The notes under the pieces are model-generated. The model searched no databases. It saw only the letters and a list, made by a program, of their open reading frames with translations, and was not told the DNA's origin. A stretch of DNA of 64,000 nucleotides from Phoenix dactylifera (lineage: Eukaryota > Streptophyta > Magnoliopsida > Arecales > Arecaceae), in contig NC_052400.1 of assembly GCF_009389715.1 (NCBI RefSeq), forward strand, positions 1,488,001 to 1,552,000, read 5' to 3'. This document shows, one piece after another, positions 11,149 to 22,669 of this stretch (position 1 is its first letter; every line of letters begins with the position of its first letter). A program made the translations under genes and the position numbers.

Positions 11149-11388
11149 TCGACAATGACAGGCTATTCCCCAGAGGCACGCCGCGGCCTCCTGCTCCACT
11201 ACTCCCTGCAACGGCTATATCCGATGCTGCTCCACGATCTCCTGTATCAGCCGTACAAAACGGAACTCCACTACGCCCTGTCATGGCCGTACCCGGCGCT
11301 GCTCCACGACGCCCTGTAACGGCCATGTCAGTGGCCACTCCATCGTGCCCCACGATGACAAACCCCCCTGAGAGACCCCCCAGCCAGG

Positions 11389-11395
11389 TATATAT
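11389..11395 (+). promoter_or_regulatory. TATA box of element 1 LTR
   Basis: The word ggtatatatgcgg lies downstream of the U3 repeats, about 255 bp before the LTR end. The copy in the 3' LTR is at 23223-23229. Confidence 0.65.
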
Positions 11396-11650
11396 GCGGA
11401 TGGGGGGAGAAGGGGGGGTAAGCAACATCTCCCAGAGCATTCTCTTATTTGCGATTATTATCCTTCCTCCTCCTCTAATCTCCTCTGACTTGATCGTCGG
11501 AGGGCCCCCACTACCCCAGTGGTGGTGCGAGGCTTGTTTGCAGGTCTCCCGGTGGAAGGTGGAGCGCAACCAACACCAACCAAGGCAACTCAGACGGAAC
11601 CCCGTTCACACCGTCGTGTCAATCGTTCTTGGTTTGGACCACCAGCAACA

Positions 11651-11669
11651 GTTGGCGCTAGAGGAAGGG
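11651..11669 (+). other. Primer-binding site of element 1
   Basis: The sequence gttggcgctagaggaaggg begins right after the LTR. The same sequence follows the LTR in element 3 (59539) and, on the minus strand, in element 2 (46329 down), so all three elements use the same tRNA primer type. I did not assign the tRNA. Confidence 0.8.
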
Positions 11670-11690
11670 CCGAATCTCAGAACGATCGTA

Positions 11691-14600
11691 ATGGCACGGC
11701 GAGGTGGTCGTGGAGCTTCCAATGCTTCTGGTCGCAGAACCTCTCGCGCTTCCGGCCGGGAGGCTGCTGCGTCCCCAACACGTTCTCAGCAGCACTCCAC
11801 CGCCCCACCTCCCATTCAGACGGTCGAAGCTGCTCAGTTCGACCAGCTAGCCCAGCAGGTTCGCACCCTCACAGAGGCAGTGCAGAATCTGCAGGGTGTG
11901 ATCTCTCGGGTGCCGCAGCGGGCTCAGGAGCCGCTGCTCCCCGAACGCTCGCCTGTCCCTCACCACCCGCGCTCCTTCCTCTCCCATGGAGAGGAGCGCC
12001 GGCGTGAGGAGGATTCTCGAGTGCGGTCCGTTCTGCCAGGACCTTCTCATCGGAGCTGCGCGGGGTACGAGAGGCGGACCCGGGCGCGTTCCCAGACACC
12101 CCAGTCCTCAAGGAGTCCGCACTCCAGCCGGTCGCCCTCGCGCCGCTCCTTATCTCCCACCCACCGGTCGCGCTCCCTGGACCGGCGGGTGGACGACCTC
12201 CACAGACAACTCCAGGTCCTGAAGGGCCACTCCAAAGACCCCTTCGCTGACTTGGAGATCTCCTCCCAGCCGGCGCTTGCCTCGAGGATCCTGCGGACCC
12301 CAAACCCTCCGGGGTTCAAAATGCCGGCGATCGAACCCTACGACGGGGCGGCGGACCCGCGGGACCACGTGGAGAGTTTCAGGACTCTTATGCTCCTCCA
12401 TGGAGCATCGGATCCTCTCCTCTGCAAGGCCTTTCCGGCAACCCTCCGTGGCCCGGCAAGGGCATGGTTCGCCGGCCTGGAGGCTAACTCCATCCAGTCC
12501 TTCGACCAGTTCACCCGCCTCTTCATCAGCCATTTCGCCGTCAGTAGCCGACGACGGCTGGTCTCCGACTCCCTCTTCGATGTCCGGCAGAACGAGGGAG
12601 AAAGCTTGCGGGATTATCTCACCCGCTTCAACAAGGCTACACTGGAGGTTCGGAACCTGAGCCAGGAGGTGGCTCTCTCAGCCCTGAAGCGTGGCTTCCG
12701 GAAGGGCAGACTCACCTTCTCCCTGGACAAACGCCTGCCACGGAGCTTCCCGGAGTTGCTGTCTCGGGCGAACCAGTATGCGGACGCCGAGGAGGCGGCC
12801 GCCCACCGGAGCAAGGAGGCCGCCGAGACCCCTCTAAAGCTCGGGAAGAAAAGGCGAAAAGAGGCATCCCGGAGGAGAAGCCCGACGCCTCAGCGTCGGC
12901 GCAGAAGCCCATCACCAGCGAGGAACCACGGCGCCCCACGCCCTCGTTCTCCGCACCGACGCTTCGACCGATACACCCCACTCCTGGCTCCCCGGGCCCA
13001 GATCCTTATGGAGGTCAAGGGGCGAGAGGACCTCCCGGTCCCAAGGCAGATGAAGAAGATCCCTGGGAGGAGGCCCTCTCGGGCGTACTGTGAGTACCAC
13101 CGGGACCACGGCCACGACACCGAAGACTGCTTCCAGCTTCGGGACGAGATCGAGGCTCTCATCCGCCGAGGGCGTCTCGGCCGATATGTAAACGACCGAC
13201 GTCCCCCTGCAGACCCGCGTCCGGCCGACCCGGCCCCTCAGGAGCCTCGGGAGCAGAATCGGCCCGTCGCGGGCGTGATCCACACCATCACTGGGGGCTG
13301 CTCTCGGCCCGTGAGGAACGCAGGGGGCTCGGCGGAAGCATCAGGGGTGGCCGTCGCGAAGAGGCAGCGGGTCGGAAATGTAATCACTTTTTGTGATGAA
13401 GATGTAAAGGGGGTTCAGACTCCCCACGATGACGCCATGGTGATCTCCCTCACTATGGCGAATTATGATGTAAGGCGTGTTCTTGTGGATAGTGGAAGCT
13501 CAGCTGACATTTTGTTTTACGAGGCCTTCCAAAAGATGAGCTTGTCCCGACAACTGTTGCACAAAACATCCACCCCCCTCATAGGATTCACTGGAGACGC
13601 TATCTCGGCCGAAGGTGTCGTTGAGTTGCCTGTGACTGCGGGCGTCGCACCCGCAGAAGCCACGGTGCGGCTCGGGTTCTTGGTCGTCCGTGTTCCCTCG
13701 GCCTACAAAGCAATCCTCGGACGACCCGGACTGAACGCCCTTCGCGCGGTAGTCTCTACATACCATTTGCTCATGCGGTTCCCCACGGCGGCCGGGATTG
13801 GAGAGGTCCGAGGTGACCAACCGACCGCACGACAATGTTTCCTAGCAACTCTCAAAGGAAAGAAGCCCGCGGAGGCCCTAAGCGTCGAGTCCCTTGACGC
13901 CAGAGACGAGGTGGCTTTGCGGCACGGGGAGCCGGCCGAGGGTGTAATCGAAGTTCCCCTTGAAGAGGGTCGCCCAGATCGTACGGTCCGGGTCGGTGCC
14001 AATCTCGACTCGGAAGCTCGGCTCCGGCTAGTGGAATTCCTCCAAGCCAATGCTGACGTATTTGCCTGGTCGGCGGCCGATGTACCTGGGATCGACCCGG
14101 AGGTCATTTCTCACGCCCTCAACGTCGACCTGACCCACCGACCCGTAAAGCAGAAGAAGAGACACTGTGCCCCGGATCGGATCCGGGTGGTCGACCAGGA
14201 GGTAGACAAGCTCTTGGAAGCAGGCTTCATAAGGGAGGTGAGCTACCCCGAGTGGCTGGCAAACGTTGTACTTGTCCGGAAGGCGAGCGGGAAGTGGAGG
14301 ATGTGCGTCGACTACACCGACCTGAACAAGGCGTGCCCCAAGGATAGCTTCCCGCTTCCACGAATAGACCAACTGGTCGACGCGACTTCCGGATATCAGC
14401 TGCTATCTTTCATGGACGCCTTCTCCGGCTACAACCAAATAATGATGGCTCCGCAGGACGAGGAGAAAACGGCCTTTATAACAGACTGGGGGCTGTACTG
14501 TTACAAGGTAATGCCCTTCGGTCTGAAGAATGCTGGCGCTACTTAACAGCGCCTCGTCAACAAAATCTTCAAGGAGCAGATCGGCCGGAACATGGAAGTG

Positions 14601-17158
14601 TACGTGGACGATATGCTGGTAAAGAGCCGCCATGCGGATCAGCACATTACGGATCTGGAGGAGACTTTCGCCACCTTGCGGAAGTTTCGTATGAAACTAA
14701 ACCCAGCGAAGTGCGCCTTTGGTGCTTCGGCCGGGAGGTTCCTCGGCTTCATTGTCAACCAGCGGGGGATCGAGGCCAACCCGGACAAAATCCAGGCCAT
14801 CCAAGATATGTCCCCTCCGACCAAAGTGAAGGAGGTTCAGGAGCTCGCTGGAAGGGTCGCCGCGCTCGGACGATTTGTGGCAAAATCGGCCGAACGCTGC
14901 CAACCGTTCTTCAAGGTGTTGAAGCACCCGAAAGACTTCCTCTGGACGGCTGAATGTCAAGTGGCGTTCGACCAGCTCAAGGAGTACTTGGCATCTCCTC
15001 CCCTGCTGTCCAAGCCGCAAGAGGGGGAGATGCTCTACCTTTATCTGGCGGTCTCCCCAACCGCAGTCAGCGCAGTATTGGTTCGGGAAGAGGCAAAGCT
15101 TCAGAAGCCTGTGTACTACATCAGCCGAGTCCTCCGGGATGCCGAGACACGGTACACGAAGGCTGAAAAGATCGCCTTCGCGCTGCTGACCGCGACCAGG
15201 AGGCTTCGCCCCTATTTCCAGGCTCATTCTGTCACCCTTTTGACCGATCAACCACTGCGGCAGATCCTCAGCAATCCTGAGAATGCTGGACGGCTGGTGA
15301 AGTGGGCAGTAGAACTTGGTGAGTTCGACATTCGCTACCAGCCCCGACCCGCCATCAAGGCCCAGGTGCTCGCGGACTTCCTCGCTGAGTGCACTGTGCA
15401 GGAGGCGGAACCTAGGCCGCCGGAAACACCCAGCCTCGACCTCCCGATCTGGACGCTCCACATTGATGGGTCGTCGAACCCTGAAGGTGGAGGAGCTGGG
15501 CTGGTCCTTACCAGTCCCGATGGAGTGATAGCCGAGTATGCCTTGAGGTTCGGATTTCCAGTGACTAACAATGAGGCGGAGTACGAGGCCCTAGTCACGG
15601 GACTCAAACTCACCAAGGAGCTCGGCATCCGGCGTCTGAAGGTCTTCACCGACTCCCAGCTGGTGGTCGGGCAGGTCCGAGGGGAGTTCGAGGCACGAAG
15701 CCCGACCATGCAGAGCTATGTTCGGAAGGTGCAAGCACTCATTCCAGACCTCGGCAATGTTGACATTCAGCAGGTCCCAAGAAGCGAAAATGCCAGGGCC
15801 GACAGGCTGTCCCGCTTGGTGGGCGCAGACGCACACAACTTGTCAAGGGCGATATACCTGGAGACCCTAGACGCCCCGAGCATCGGCGAGGCTGGAGCGG
15901 TGATGGCGATCGATCCAGAGCCATCTTGGATGGACCCGCTTGTAGCCTACCTCGCCGAAGGGATCCTCCCTGAAGACGAAGACCAAGCTCGGCGACTTGT
16001 TATGAAGTCCGCCCACTACGTACTTTATGAAGGGAGGCTGTATCGGACCTCGTTTACCGCCCCCCTCTTAAGGTGCCTCCGCCCCTCGGAAGCGGCCTAC
16101 GCCCTCAGCGAAGTCCACGAAGGCATCTGCGGATCGCACTTGGGGGCTAGGTCTTGGCGCATAAGATCATGAGGCAAGGCTACTATTGGCCGACCTTGTT
16201 GGAGGACTCGAAGGATCACGTACGGAAATGTGACGCCTGCCAGCGCCACGCCAACGTCCAGAGAGTCCCCTCTGTTCCCTTGGCGCCAATCACCGCACCC
16301 TGGCCCTTCGCACAGTGGGGAATGGATATCCTCGGACCATTCCCCATCGCTTCGGCCCAGCGGAAATTTTTGGTTGTCGCCATCGACTACTTCACCAAGT
16401 GGGTGGAGGCAGAGCCACTGGCCACTATCACGGAGGCGCAAGTCCGGAAGTTCGTAAAGAAGAACATCATTGTCCGATTTGGGGTACCTCGGGTCCTCAT
16501 CTCAGATAACGGTCGACAGTTCGATAACAAGCATTTCCGGGACTTCTGCGAGGAGTTTGGGATCGAGCATCGGTTCACGTCCGTGTCGCATCCCCAAACC
16601 AACGGCGAGGCCGAGGTCACAAATCGGACAATCCTCCAAGGTATCAAAGCGCGGATCGGGCGGACGGGGCAAGCTTGGGTCGAAGAACTCGAGAATGTCC
16701 TTTGGGCGTATCGGACCACGCATCGGACTCCTACCGGGGAAACGCCTTTCAGCCTAACCTATGGCACGGAAGCCGTTGTCCCCGTAGAGCTCGGACTCCC
16801 CTCACCTCGGGTGGCCGCGCACCGATCCGAGGCCAACTCGGAGCAACTCCGAGGGAACCTGGATCTCTTGGAAGAAGCAAGGGAAATGGCGCAGGTTCGG
16901 ATGGCAATGTATCAGCGGAGGGTGGCCCGATATTACAACTCCAAAGTCCGACCGAAGCTTTTCAGAATCGGAGATCTGGTGCTAAGGCGAGCTAGAGCAT
17001 CTCAACCTACGGAGGGTGGGAAGCTAGCGCCGAATTGGGAAGGCCCGTATAGGGTTCGCTGGGTAAACCGACCTGGCTCCTACCAGCTAGAGGCCCTAGA
17101 TGGTCGAGAAATTCCGAGGAGCTGGAACTCCGCTAACCTGCGGGTATATTACCAGTAG
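11691..17158 (+). pseudogene. Element 1 gag-pol polyprotein, broken by one stop and one frameshift
   Basis: Starts at ATG 11691, shortly after the primer-binding site. Order by translation: basic/Ser-rich N-terminus; Gag core (KAFPATLRGPARAWFAG near 12425-12480); a Cys/His motif (YCEYHRDHGHDTEDC, near 13090); aspartic protease (VLVDSGSSADIL, near 13480); reverse transcriptase (WRMCVDYTDLNKACP near 14300, YVDDML near 14600); RNase H; a second RNase H-like domain (WTLHIDGSSNPEGGGAG, near 15450); integrase with HHCC-like finger and core Asp, Asp (SDNGRQF) and Glu residues; end at 17158. An in-frame TAA at 14544-14546 lies inside RT where a Tyr codon is expected, and the frame shifts by one base near 16150, just before the integrase finger. 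Both lesions block a full Pol. The rest is open, in keeping with the young age. Confidence 0.92.
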
Positions 17159-18296
17159 AAAGAAGAAGCCGGAAAGACAGATCAAGAAAATGTATAACAC
17201 TTTTCATTTCAATAATTTCTGGTCACAATGGCGTGCTCGTGTGATTACAAGGAATTCCCAAAGGGGAATTAGGGAGTAAAGAAAACAAAGAAGAGGTGGG
17301 GACTCCGTGGAGCTGAGGATCGAGGATCCCGAACCCTCAACCCAAAGCGGATGCAATCCCACCGGAAGTGGGTGCTTCTAACCGGAGGCGCCATCCACGC
17401 CTCACGAAGAAGACAAAGAGCCGCCGCAGAAGAAGCTCCCGCTGCCCCCAGGGGAACGCCGCCTCCAAAGGATATTCCCATCCTCCCCAGTGGTAGGAAA
17501 GAGAAGGGATACAAGGGGGAAGAGCATATGGAGGCGCGGTCCCGGATTGAGCGTCTGGTGCAGAGCTCAATCGGGAGGCTGGACTTCAAGGAGGGGAGAT
17601 GTGATCCCGGATGAAACGCCTAGAGCGGAGTTCCGTCGGGGAGACCCTCCTTGTTGATCCCAGATGAAACGGCTAGTTGGCTGAAGTCGCAAGGGGAGCG
17701 CCTCCCCTTTCCTTCGACAGGAGCCTCTCAGTCATATGCCAAGGAGGAGGTCCACGATCCATGGCAACCTGAACAGCTCCAGCTTGGCAAACTCCGTCGT
17801 ACCTACACCTGCATTTATAGCCAAACTGCGGCCCCCTGGTCGTTCCGATGCGGGTGGCTCCAACAAATGCGGACGCATTGGATCCGGAGCCATTCCGGCT
17901 CCCGAGGCGTATCTCTCCGCGATTTCCTAAGCGTCGTTCTCCTTAATCCCATTCTTTGTGCAGGACACGCCGGGTGGCATGTACCCCTAGGTCAACCTAT
18001 CCCCGCTCGCGTCCAGGCCGCATCCGCCTCGAAGAACGTGCGTATCGCGGCCGCTTAACTGACACTCCCCACAAGCAGCAACTGGCGATCTGATTCCCCA
18101 GGTAATGCACTAATTAGCGTTTAATGCTCTTCTGGTGTTCCCCAGGCAACGCTTGGAGAAGAGGAGAAACACGATCGCAGCTGACCACGGAGAAATCCCG
18201 TCGGGCAGCAAGCGACAGGCGCACGACCAGCGAGCGGAATTCCCTGAGGCTTGACAACCCTCAGATGCCTGGCTAGCCCGATGATCATCCCGGGAG
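17159..18296 (+). other. Element 1 spacer after pol
   Basis: No domain is recognised. GC-rich non-repetitive DNA between the end of integrase and the tandem arrays. Open frames here are short and have no similarity I can name. In Tat elements this is the hypervariable 3' untranslated region. Confidence 0.5.
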
Positions 18297-18842
18297 CAGA
18301 CTAGCCAGAAGCCCCGACCGGTCGCCTCGGCTTGCGCTAGCCTTGGCCGACCAACGAGCGGAATCCCCTGAGGCTTGACAACCCTCAGATGCCTGGCTAG
18401 CCCGATGAACATCCCGGGAGCAGACTAGCCGGAAGCCCCGACCGGTCGCCTCGGCTTGCGCCAGCCTTGGCCGACCAACGAGTGGAATGTCCCGAGGCTC
18501 GGCCCTCGGATGCCAGGCTAACCCGATGACCATCCCGGGAGCAGACTAGCCTGAAGCCCCGACCGGTCGCCTCGGCTTGCGCCAGCCTTGGCCGACCAAC
18601 GAGTGGAATGTCCCGAGGCTCGGCCCTCGGATGCCAGGCTAACCCGATGACCATCCCGGGAGCAGACTAGCCTGAAGCCCCGACCGGTCGCCTCGGCTTG
18701 CGCCAGCCTTGGCCGACCAACGAGTGGAATGTCCCGAGGCTCGGCCCTCGGATGCCAGGCTAACCCGATGACCATCCCGGGAGCAGACTAGCCTGAAGCC
18801 CCGACCGGTCGCCTTGGCTTGCGCCAGCCTTGGTTGACCAAC
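18297..18842 (+). repeat. Tandem array of about five 121-bp units
   Basis: The word cagactagcc recurs at 18297, 18421, 18542, 18663 and 18784, a spacing of 124, 121, 121 and 121 bp. Units also share gaccggtcgcctcggcttgcg. The three middle copies are nearly identical, showing recent amplification. Translations of this region are repeat artefacts. Confidence 0.95.
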
Positions 18843-19636
18843 GAGTGGAATTTCCTGAGGCCTAACCCTCGGATGCCTGGCTTAGCGCCGGAAGAATTTC
18901 CTGAGGCCTAACCCTCGGATGCCTGGCTTAACGCCGGAAGAGTTTCCTGAGGCCTAACCCTCGGATGCCTGGCTTAGTGCCGGAAGAATTTCCTGAGGCC
19001 TAACCCTCGGATGCCTGGCTTAGCGCCGGAAGAATTTCCTGAGGCCTAACCCTCGGATGCCTGGCTTAGCGCCGGAAGAATTTCCTGAGGCCTAACCCTC
19101 GGATGCCTGGCTTAACGCCGGAAGAGTTTCCTGAGGCCTAACCCTCGGATGCCTGGCTTAGCGCCGGAAGGGTTTCCTGAGGCATAACCCTCGGATGCCT
19201 GGCTTAGCGCCGGAAGAGTTTCCTGAGGCCTAACCCTCGGATGCCTGGTTTAGCGCCGGAAGAATTTCCTGAGGCCTGACCCTCGGATGCCTGGCTTAGC
19301 GCCGGAAGAATTTCCTGAGGCCTAACCCTCGGATGCCTGGCTTAGCACCGGAAGAATTTCCTGAGGCCTAACCCTTGGATGCCTGGCTTAGCGCCGGAAG
19401 AGTTTCCTGAGGCCTAACCCTCGGATGCCTGGCTTAGCGCCGGAAGAGTTTCCTGAGGCCTAACCCTCGGATGCCTGGCTTAGCGCCGGAAGAGTTTCCT
19501 GAGGCATAACCCTCGGATGCCTGGCTTAGCGCCGGAAGAGTTTCCTGAGGCCTAACCCTCGGATGCCTGGCTTAGCGCCGGAAGAATTTCCTGAGGCCTA
19601 ACCCTCGGATGCCTGGCTTAGCGCCGGAAGAACTTC
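18843..19636 (+). repeat. Tandem array of about seventeen 46-bp units
   Basis: The unit reads gccggaagaatttcctgagg then cctaaccctcggatgcctgg then cttagc. Spacing is 46 bp throughout with few substitutions. It shares gatgcctggct and cctgagg words with the preceding 121-bp unit, so the short array seems to have grown from one segment of the longer unit. No spacers, so not CRISPR. Confidence 0.95.
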
Positions 19637-19809
19637 GGGAATCAGAAGTCGGCAAAACGCAACCAAGAGCTAAAAAGAGGAAGGATGAAAGCGGGATGAA
19701 GAAACATTCAACTTGCATTAATTTTCATTGTCTCAGGGCCGAGGCCCATACAATTTGGCAAAATGCCGACAAAAAAAAAAAAAAAAAAAACAACGAAAGG
19801 TACAGAAGG

Positions 19810-22179
19810 TCAGCTTGGAGGGACCCCCGGGTCGGGAGCGTCGCGCTCGTCCGCAGGGGGTAGGGAGGCGGTTGGAGAATCAGCAGGCAATGGCGCCGGA
19901 GAGAAGTCGAGAAGGGAGATCCCACTCAGGTCAACTTCGGGGTACTTAGCCGACACCCTTGCGAGGCCTTCCTCGAAGCCTAAGATGAAGGATTCGGACC
20001 CCGCGTCCGACGCGTCACGGATGAACTCGTCAGACTGACGATAGGCCCGTACCGCCTCCGACATGTCACGGGTGAACTCGGCGGACTGACGATAAGCCTG
20101 CACCGCCTGACGCCCGATCTCCGCACTCTTCTCGGCCAGCACCGCCTCCGCTCGCTCCGTAATCTGAGCTTTAGCCTCCAAGACCTTCGCCACAATCCGG
20201 TCGTCAGCCTCGGAGGAGACCCTCAGCAGATTGGCCTGAGCCTCCTTGTGCTTCGCCTCGGCAGCAGTGCGAGCGGCCTCAGCTTCCTCCAGGCGCGAAC
20301 GAAGCTCTTGGTCGTTCGCGCGGAACTTCTCCAAGGCCGACTCCAATTCACCCAGTTTCGCCTCAAAAGACCGGGTTCGGTTGCGGGCGTTATCGGCAGA
20401 CCGCTGGGCTTTCTCCCACCTCTCTCGATAGTCCGCGACCTTCCGGGACAGCTTTTCGGCTCGTTCCTCCGCCTTTTTGATCCCGCTTTCGAGGCCCGAG
20501 GCAACCTTGAGTTGCTCCTGAGCCTCCAACAGTTGCTTCTCGAGGGCGGCGAAGCTGAGTGCCCGCTCTTCGGCCTCCCGGAGCCTCGCCTCGAGGTCCC
20601 CGGTCGTCCTGCCCGCCGCAGCCGGGCCTCCCTCTTCCACTGCTTTCAGCCGGTCCTCGGCCTTCGCCAGAAGCCCCGCCTGTTCCTTGTAGCACTCCTC
20701 CAGACGGACCATGTACTGGGCGAGCTAAGAAATAGAAAAAATGAGGGCGTCAGGCGGAGAACAACAGAGCCGATAAATGGTGAAAAGCGGCCAGAAGAAC
20801 ACTCACCGACATAAGACAGACGCAGCTAGCAGCCCCAACGTCAGAGACCTCCAACTCCCGGACCCGCCGACGGTCCTTCTCCAGCAGCACTGTTTCGATG
20901 AGATTTCGGGCGCCGTCGGTAGTGAAGGCCGACCCCGATTTCTCCCCGGAGCCGGATGGTGGTTCTACAGCCTTACCCTTATCCGTCGCCTGGAGAAGAG
21001 TCCTGCTGATTGTGCTCGGGGCGGGGGACACCCCAGGAATTGATAGGGTCCCGCTCGGCCGAGGCCTCGGCGCGTCCCTCCTTGAGTCATCAGGAGCCGA
21101 CTGAGTCGAAGGCCGGGCCGGGGACCGATCACGTCCGACCCATTTGTCTCGAGCAGGCTCGGATGATACCTCCGGAATAGCGGCAATCTTACCACCGGAA
21201 GGCTGATACAGCGTCAGCTGCCGGTCCGTGCCCACGGCGTCTCCCTGATCGGCGGGCCCGGACTCGCCGGTCGGCGTCGGAGGCACCTCCTTGCGGGACT
21301 TCTTCGCCGGTGGGGCCCCGCTCGGAGGAGCTCGTTTCCTCCTCTGGACTGCTTCCAGTAGGGACGTCCTACTAACAGCCTTTGCCTTCACCGACCGCAT
21401 GACGTCGTCGATCTCTGCAAAAAGGACGGGATAGTCGGAGGCGGAGAAACCAAAGGAAAGAACGGGACGAAAGAAGGGAAAGAAGTCAAGAAAGAATCGG
21501 TGGCGGACTCACGGTCGGTGGGGACCGAGCTCAGACCGACATTCACCAAAGTGTCCTCGGAAATAAGGCGGGCCACCGGGGGGAGCTGGCCCTCGGCAAC
21601 CAACCCCTTCAAGGCGGCCAAGCCATCGGATTCCTCCCTTGACAGTCTCGATAGGCCGATCGGAGACTTCATCGGTGTCTCCCAGGTCGCCCTGATTTCC
21701 CAAGAGGGATCTGCATCAACAAAAAAGAAGCGCTCCTTCCAGCCGTGAATGGAGGTAGGAGCCTCCTTGACGAGGCCGCACCCTCGCCGCGCTGCAAAGC
21801 ACCACCACCCTTTGTCCTGGGGGTGCCCGCTCAGGCTGTAGAGCTCCCAAAAAACATTCAGGGTGGCGGGAATCTCATGCATACGGCAGAGAACCTGGAA
21901 GACCGTCAGGGCACGCCACGAGTTCGGCACCAGTTGCGTCGGCGCCACTTTTAAACCCCGGAGCACCTGCACGACTAAGTCCGAAGGGGGAAAGCGGAAC
22001 CCGGCCTGGAGAATGCCCTCATTAATGGCGATCTTCCCTGGTGGAGGATGGGACATCCTCTCCTCAGGCCCCGGGAGCGTGACGTTGCAGGCCTCGGGAA
22101 GGTGGTACCGAGCCACGAGTTTGTCTAAGTCTTCGGCGACCAGCTCCGACTTAATGTGGTCTGCTCTCACTTCGCCCAT
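19810..22179 (-). CDS. Antisense three-exon gene of element 1 (Transposase_28-type plus coiled coil, about 729 aa)
   Basis: Lies inside element 1 but is read opposite to gag-pol. Exons are 22179-21513, 21414-20807 and 20724-19810, each intron with GT..AG (phase 1, then phase 0); the joined frame of 2190 nt is open to its stop. Exon 1 carries a segment (GFRFPPSDLVVQVLRGL, then PTQLVPNSWRALTVF, then SIHGWKERFFFVDA) that fits the plant family known as Transposase_28 or putative gypsy-type transposon protein, found in antisense ORFs of Tat elements. Exon 2 is Pro/Ser-rich with basic patches (QRRKRAPP, AKKSRKE), possibly nuclear signals. Exon 3 is a long Glu/Ala/Arg-rich coiled coil ending in a segment with FILGFEEGLARVSAKYPEVD. 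A TATA box lies 218-224 bp before the ATG. Function is unknown. The homologue in element 2 has the same introns. Confidence 0.82.
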
Positions 22180-22396
22180 TCCTAATGGCCAATCCTACGG
22201 TCGGGACGGGGACAAGAAGGGGGGAAAGACCGGAACGACTGGAGTGCACTGGTATAAAAGGAGAAAGTATGGAGAGCCCTAAGTAGAAGAATGGGGTAAC
22301 TCACCGGAAGAGAAGGAAGAACGGCAACAACGGCAGCGCAAAAGAGAAACTCGAAAATACCTGTAAAGAGGAAGACGGACGGGGGAGGGCCCCCGG

Positions 22397-22403
22397 TTAA
22401 ATA
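22397..22403 (-). promoter_or_regulatory. TATA-like box for the antisense gene of element 1
   Basis: On the minus strand, gcctatttaaccggg, about 220 bp before the ATG at 22179. Element 2 has tatataaa at almost the same distance (217 bp) before its homologous ATG, which supports a real promoter. A GT..AG pair in the leader may mark a 5'-UTR intron. Confidence 0.5.
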
Positions 22404-22652
22404 GGCGGAAAGGCGGGTGACGCCTCGATGACGCCAGAAGACGCCTGGCTGCCGAAGGATCGCTCGCGCCCCAAAGGCAAATCGACACCATTAAGGAAGG
22501 ATGTCCGCCGAAATTCTCAGCCTGCCAGATCAGCGACAACCGCCATACGCCATAAAGAAGGCGGGAAACTCAAAGAGCGCGCGCCTTTCTGAGGGATGGT
22601 GGCAATCTCGAAGCATCACTCCCTTCACCCGTTCCCCTTCTGGTTCCAGGCT

Positions 22653-22669
22653 CGGGAGTGGGGGGCTAC
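22653..22669 (+). other. Polypurine tract of element 1
   Basis: The sequence gggagtggggggctac lies directly before the 3' LTR and would prime plus-strand DNA synthesis. Confidence 0.7.

Larger units (their letters stand above)
10836..11650 (+). repeat. Element 1, 5' LTR (815 bp)
   Basis: TG..CA-bounded repeat, near-identical to 22670-23483. U3 holds four 68-bp tandem units (10903-11148). A TATA box (tatatat, 11389-11395) probably drives the genomic transcript, which would then start near 11420. The end, ccaccagcaaca, is followed directly by the primer-binding site. Confidence 0.93.

Noticed and set aside
10756..11569. Open frames across the LTRs of element 1 (also 22530-23187)
   Set aside because: They are produced by the 68-bp U3 repeats, whose length keeps frames open; they lie in non-coding LTR.
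11283..11690. Start of gag-pol inside the 5' LTR
   Set aside because: The frame is open there by chance; the ATG at 11691 follows the primer-binding site and matches the gag start position of elements 2 and 3.
18297..19636. CRISPR-like regular repeats
   Set aside because: Units are directly adjacent with no unique spacers, in a plant retrotransposon; this is a tandem satellite-like array.
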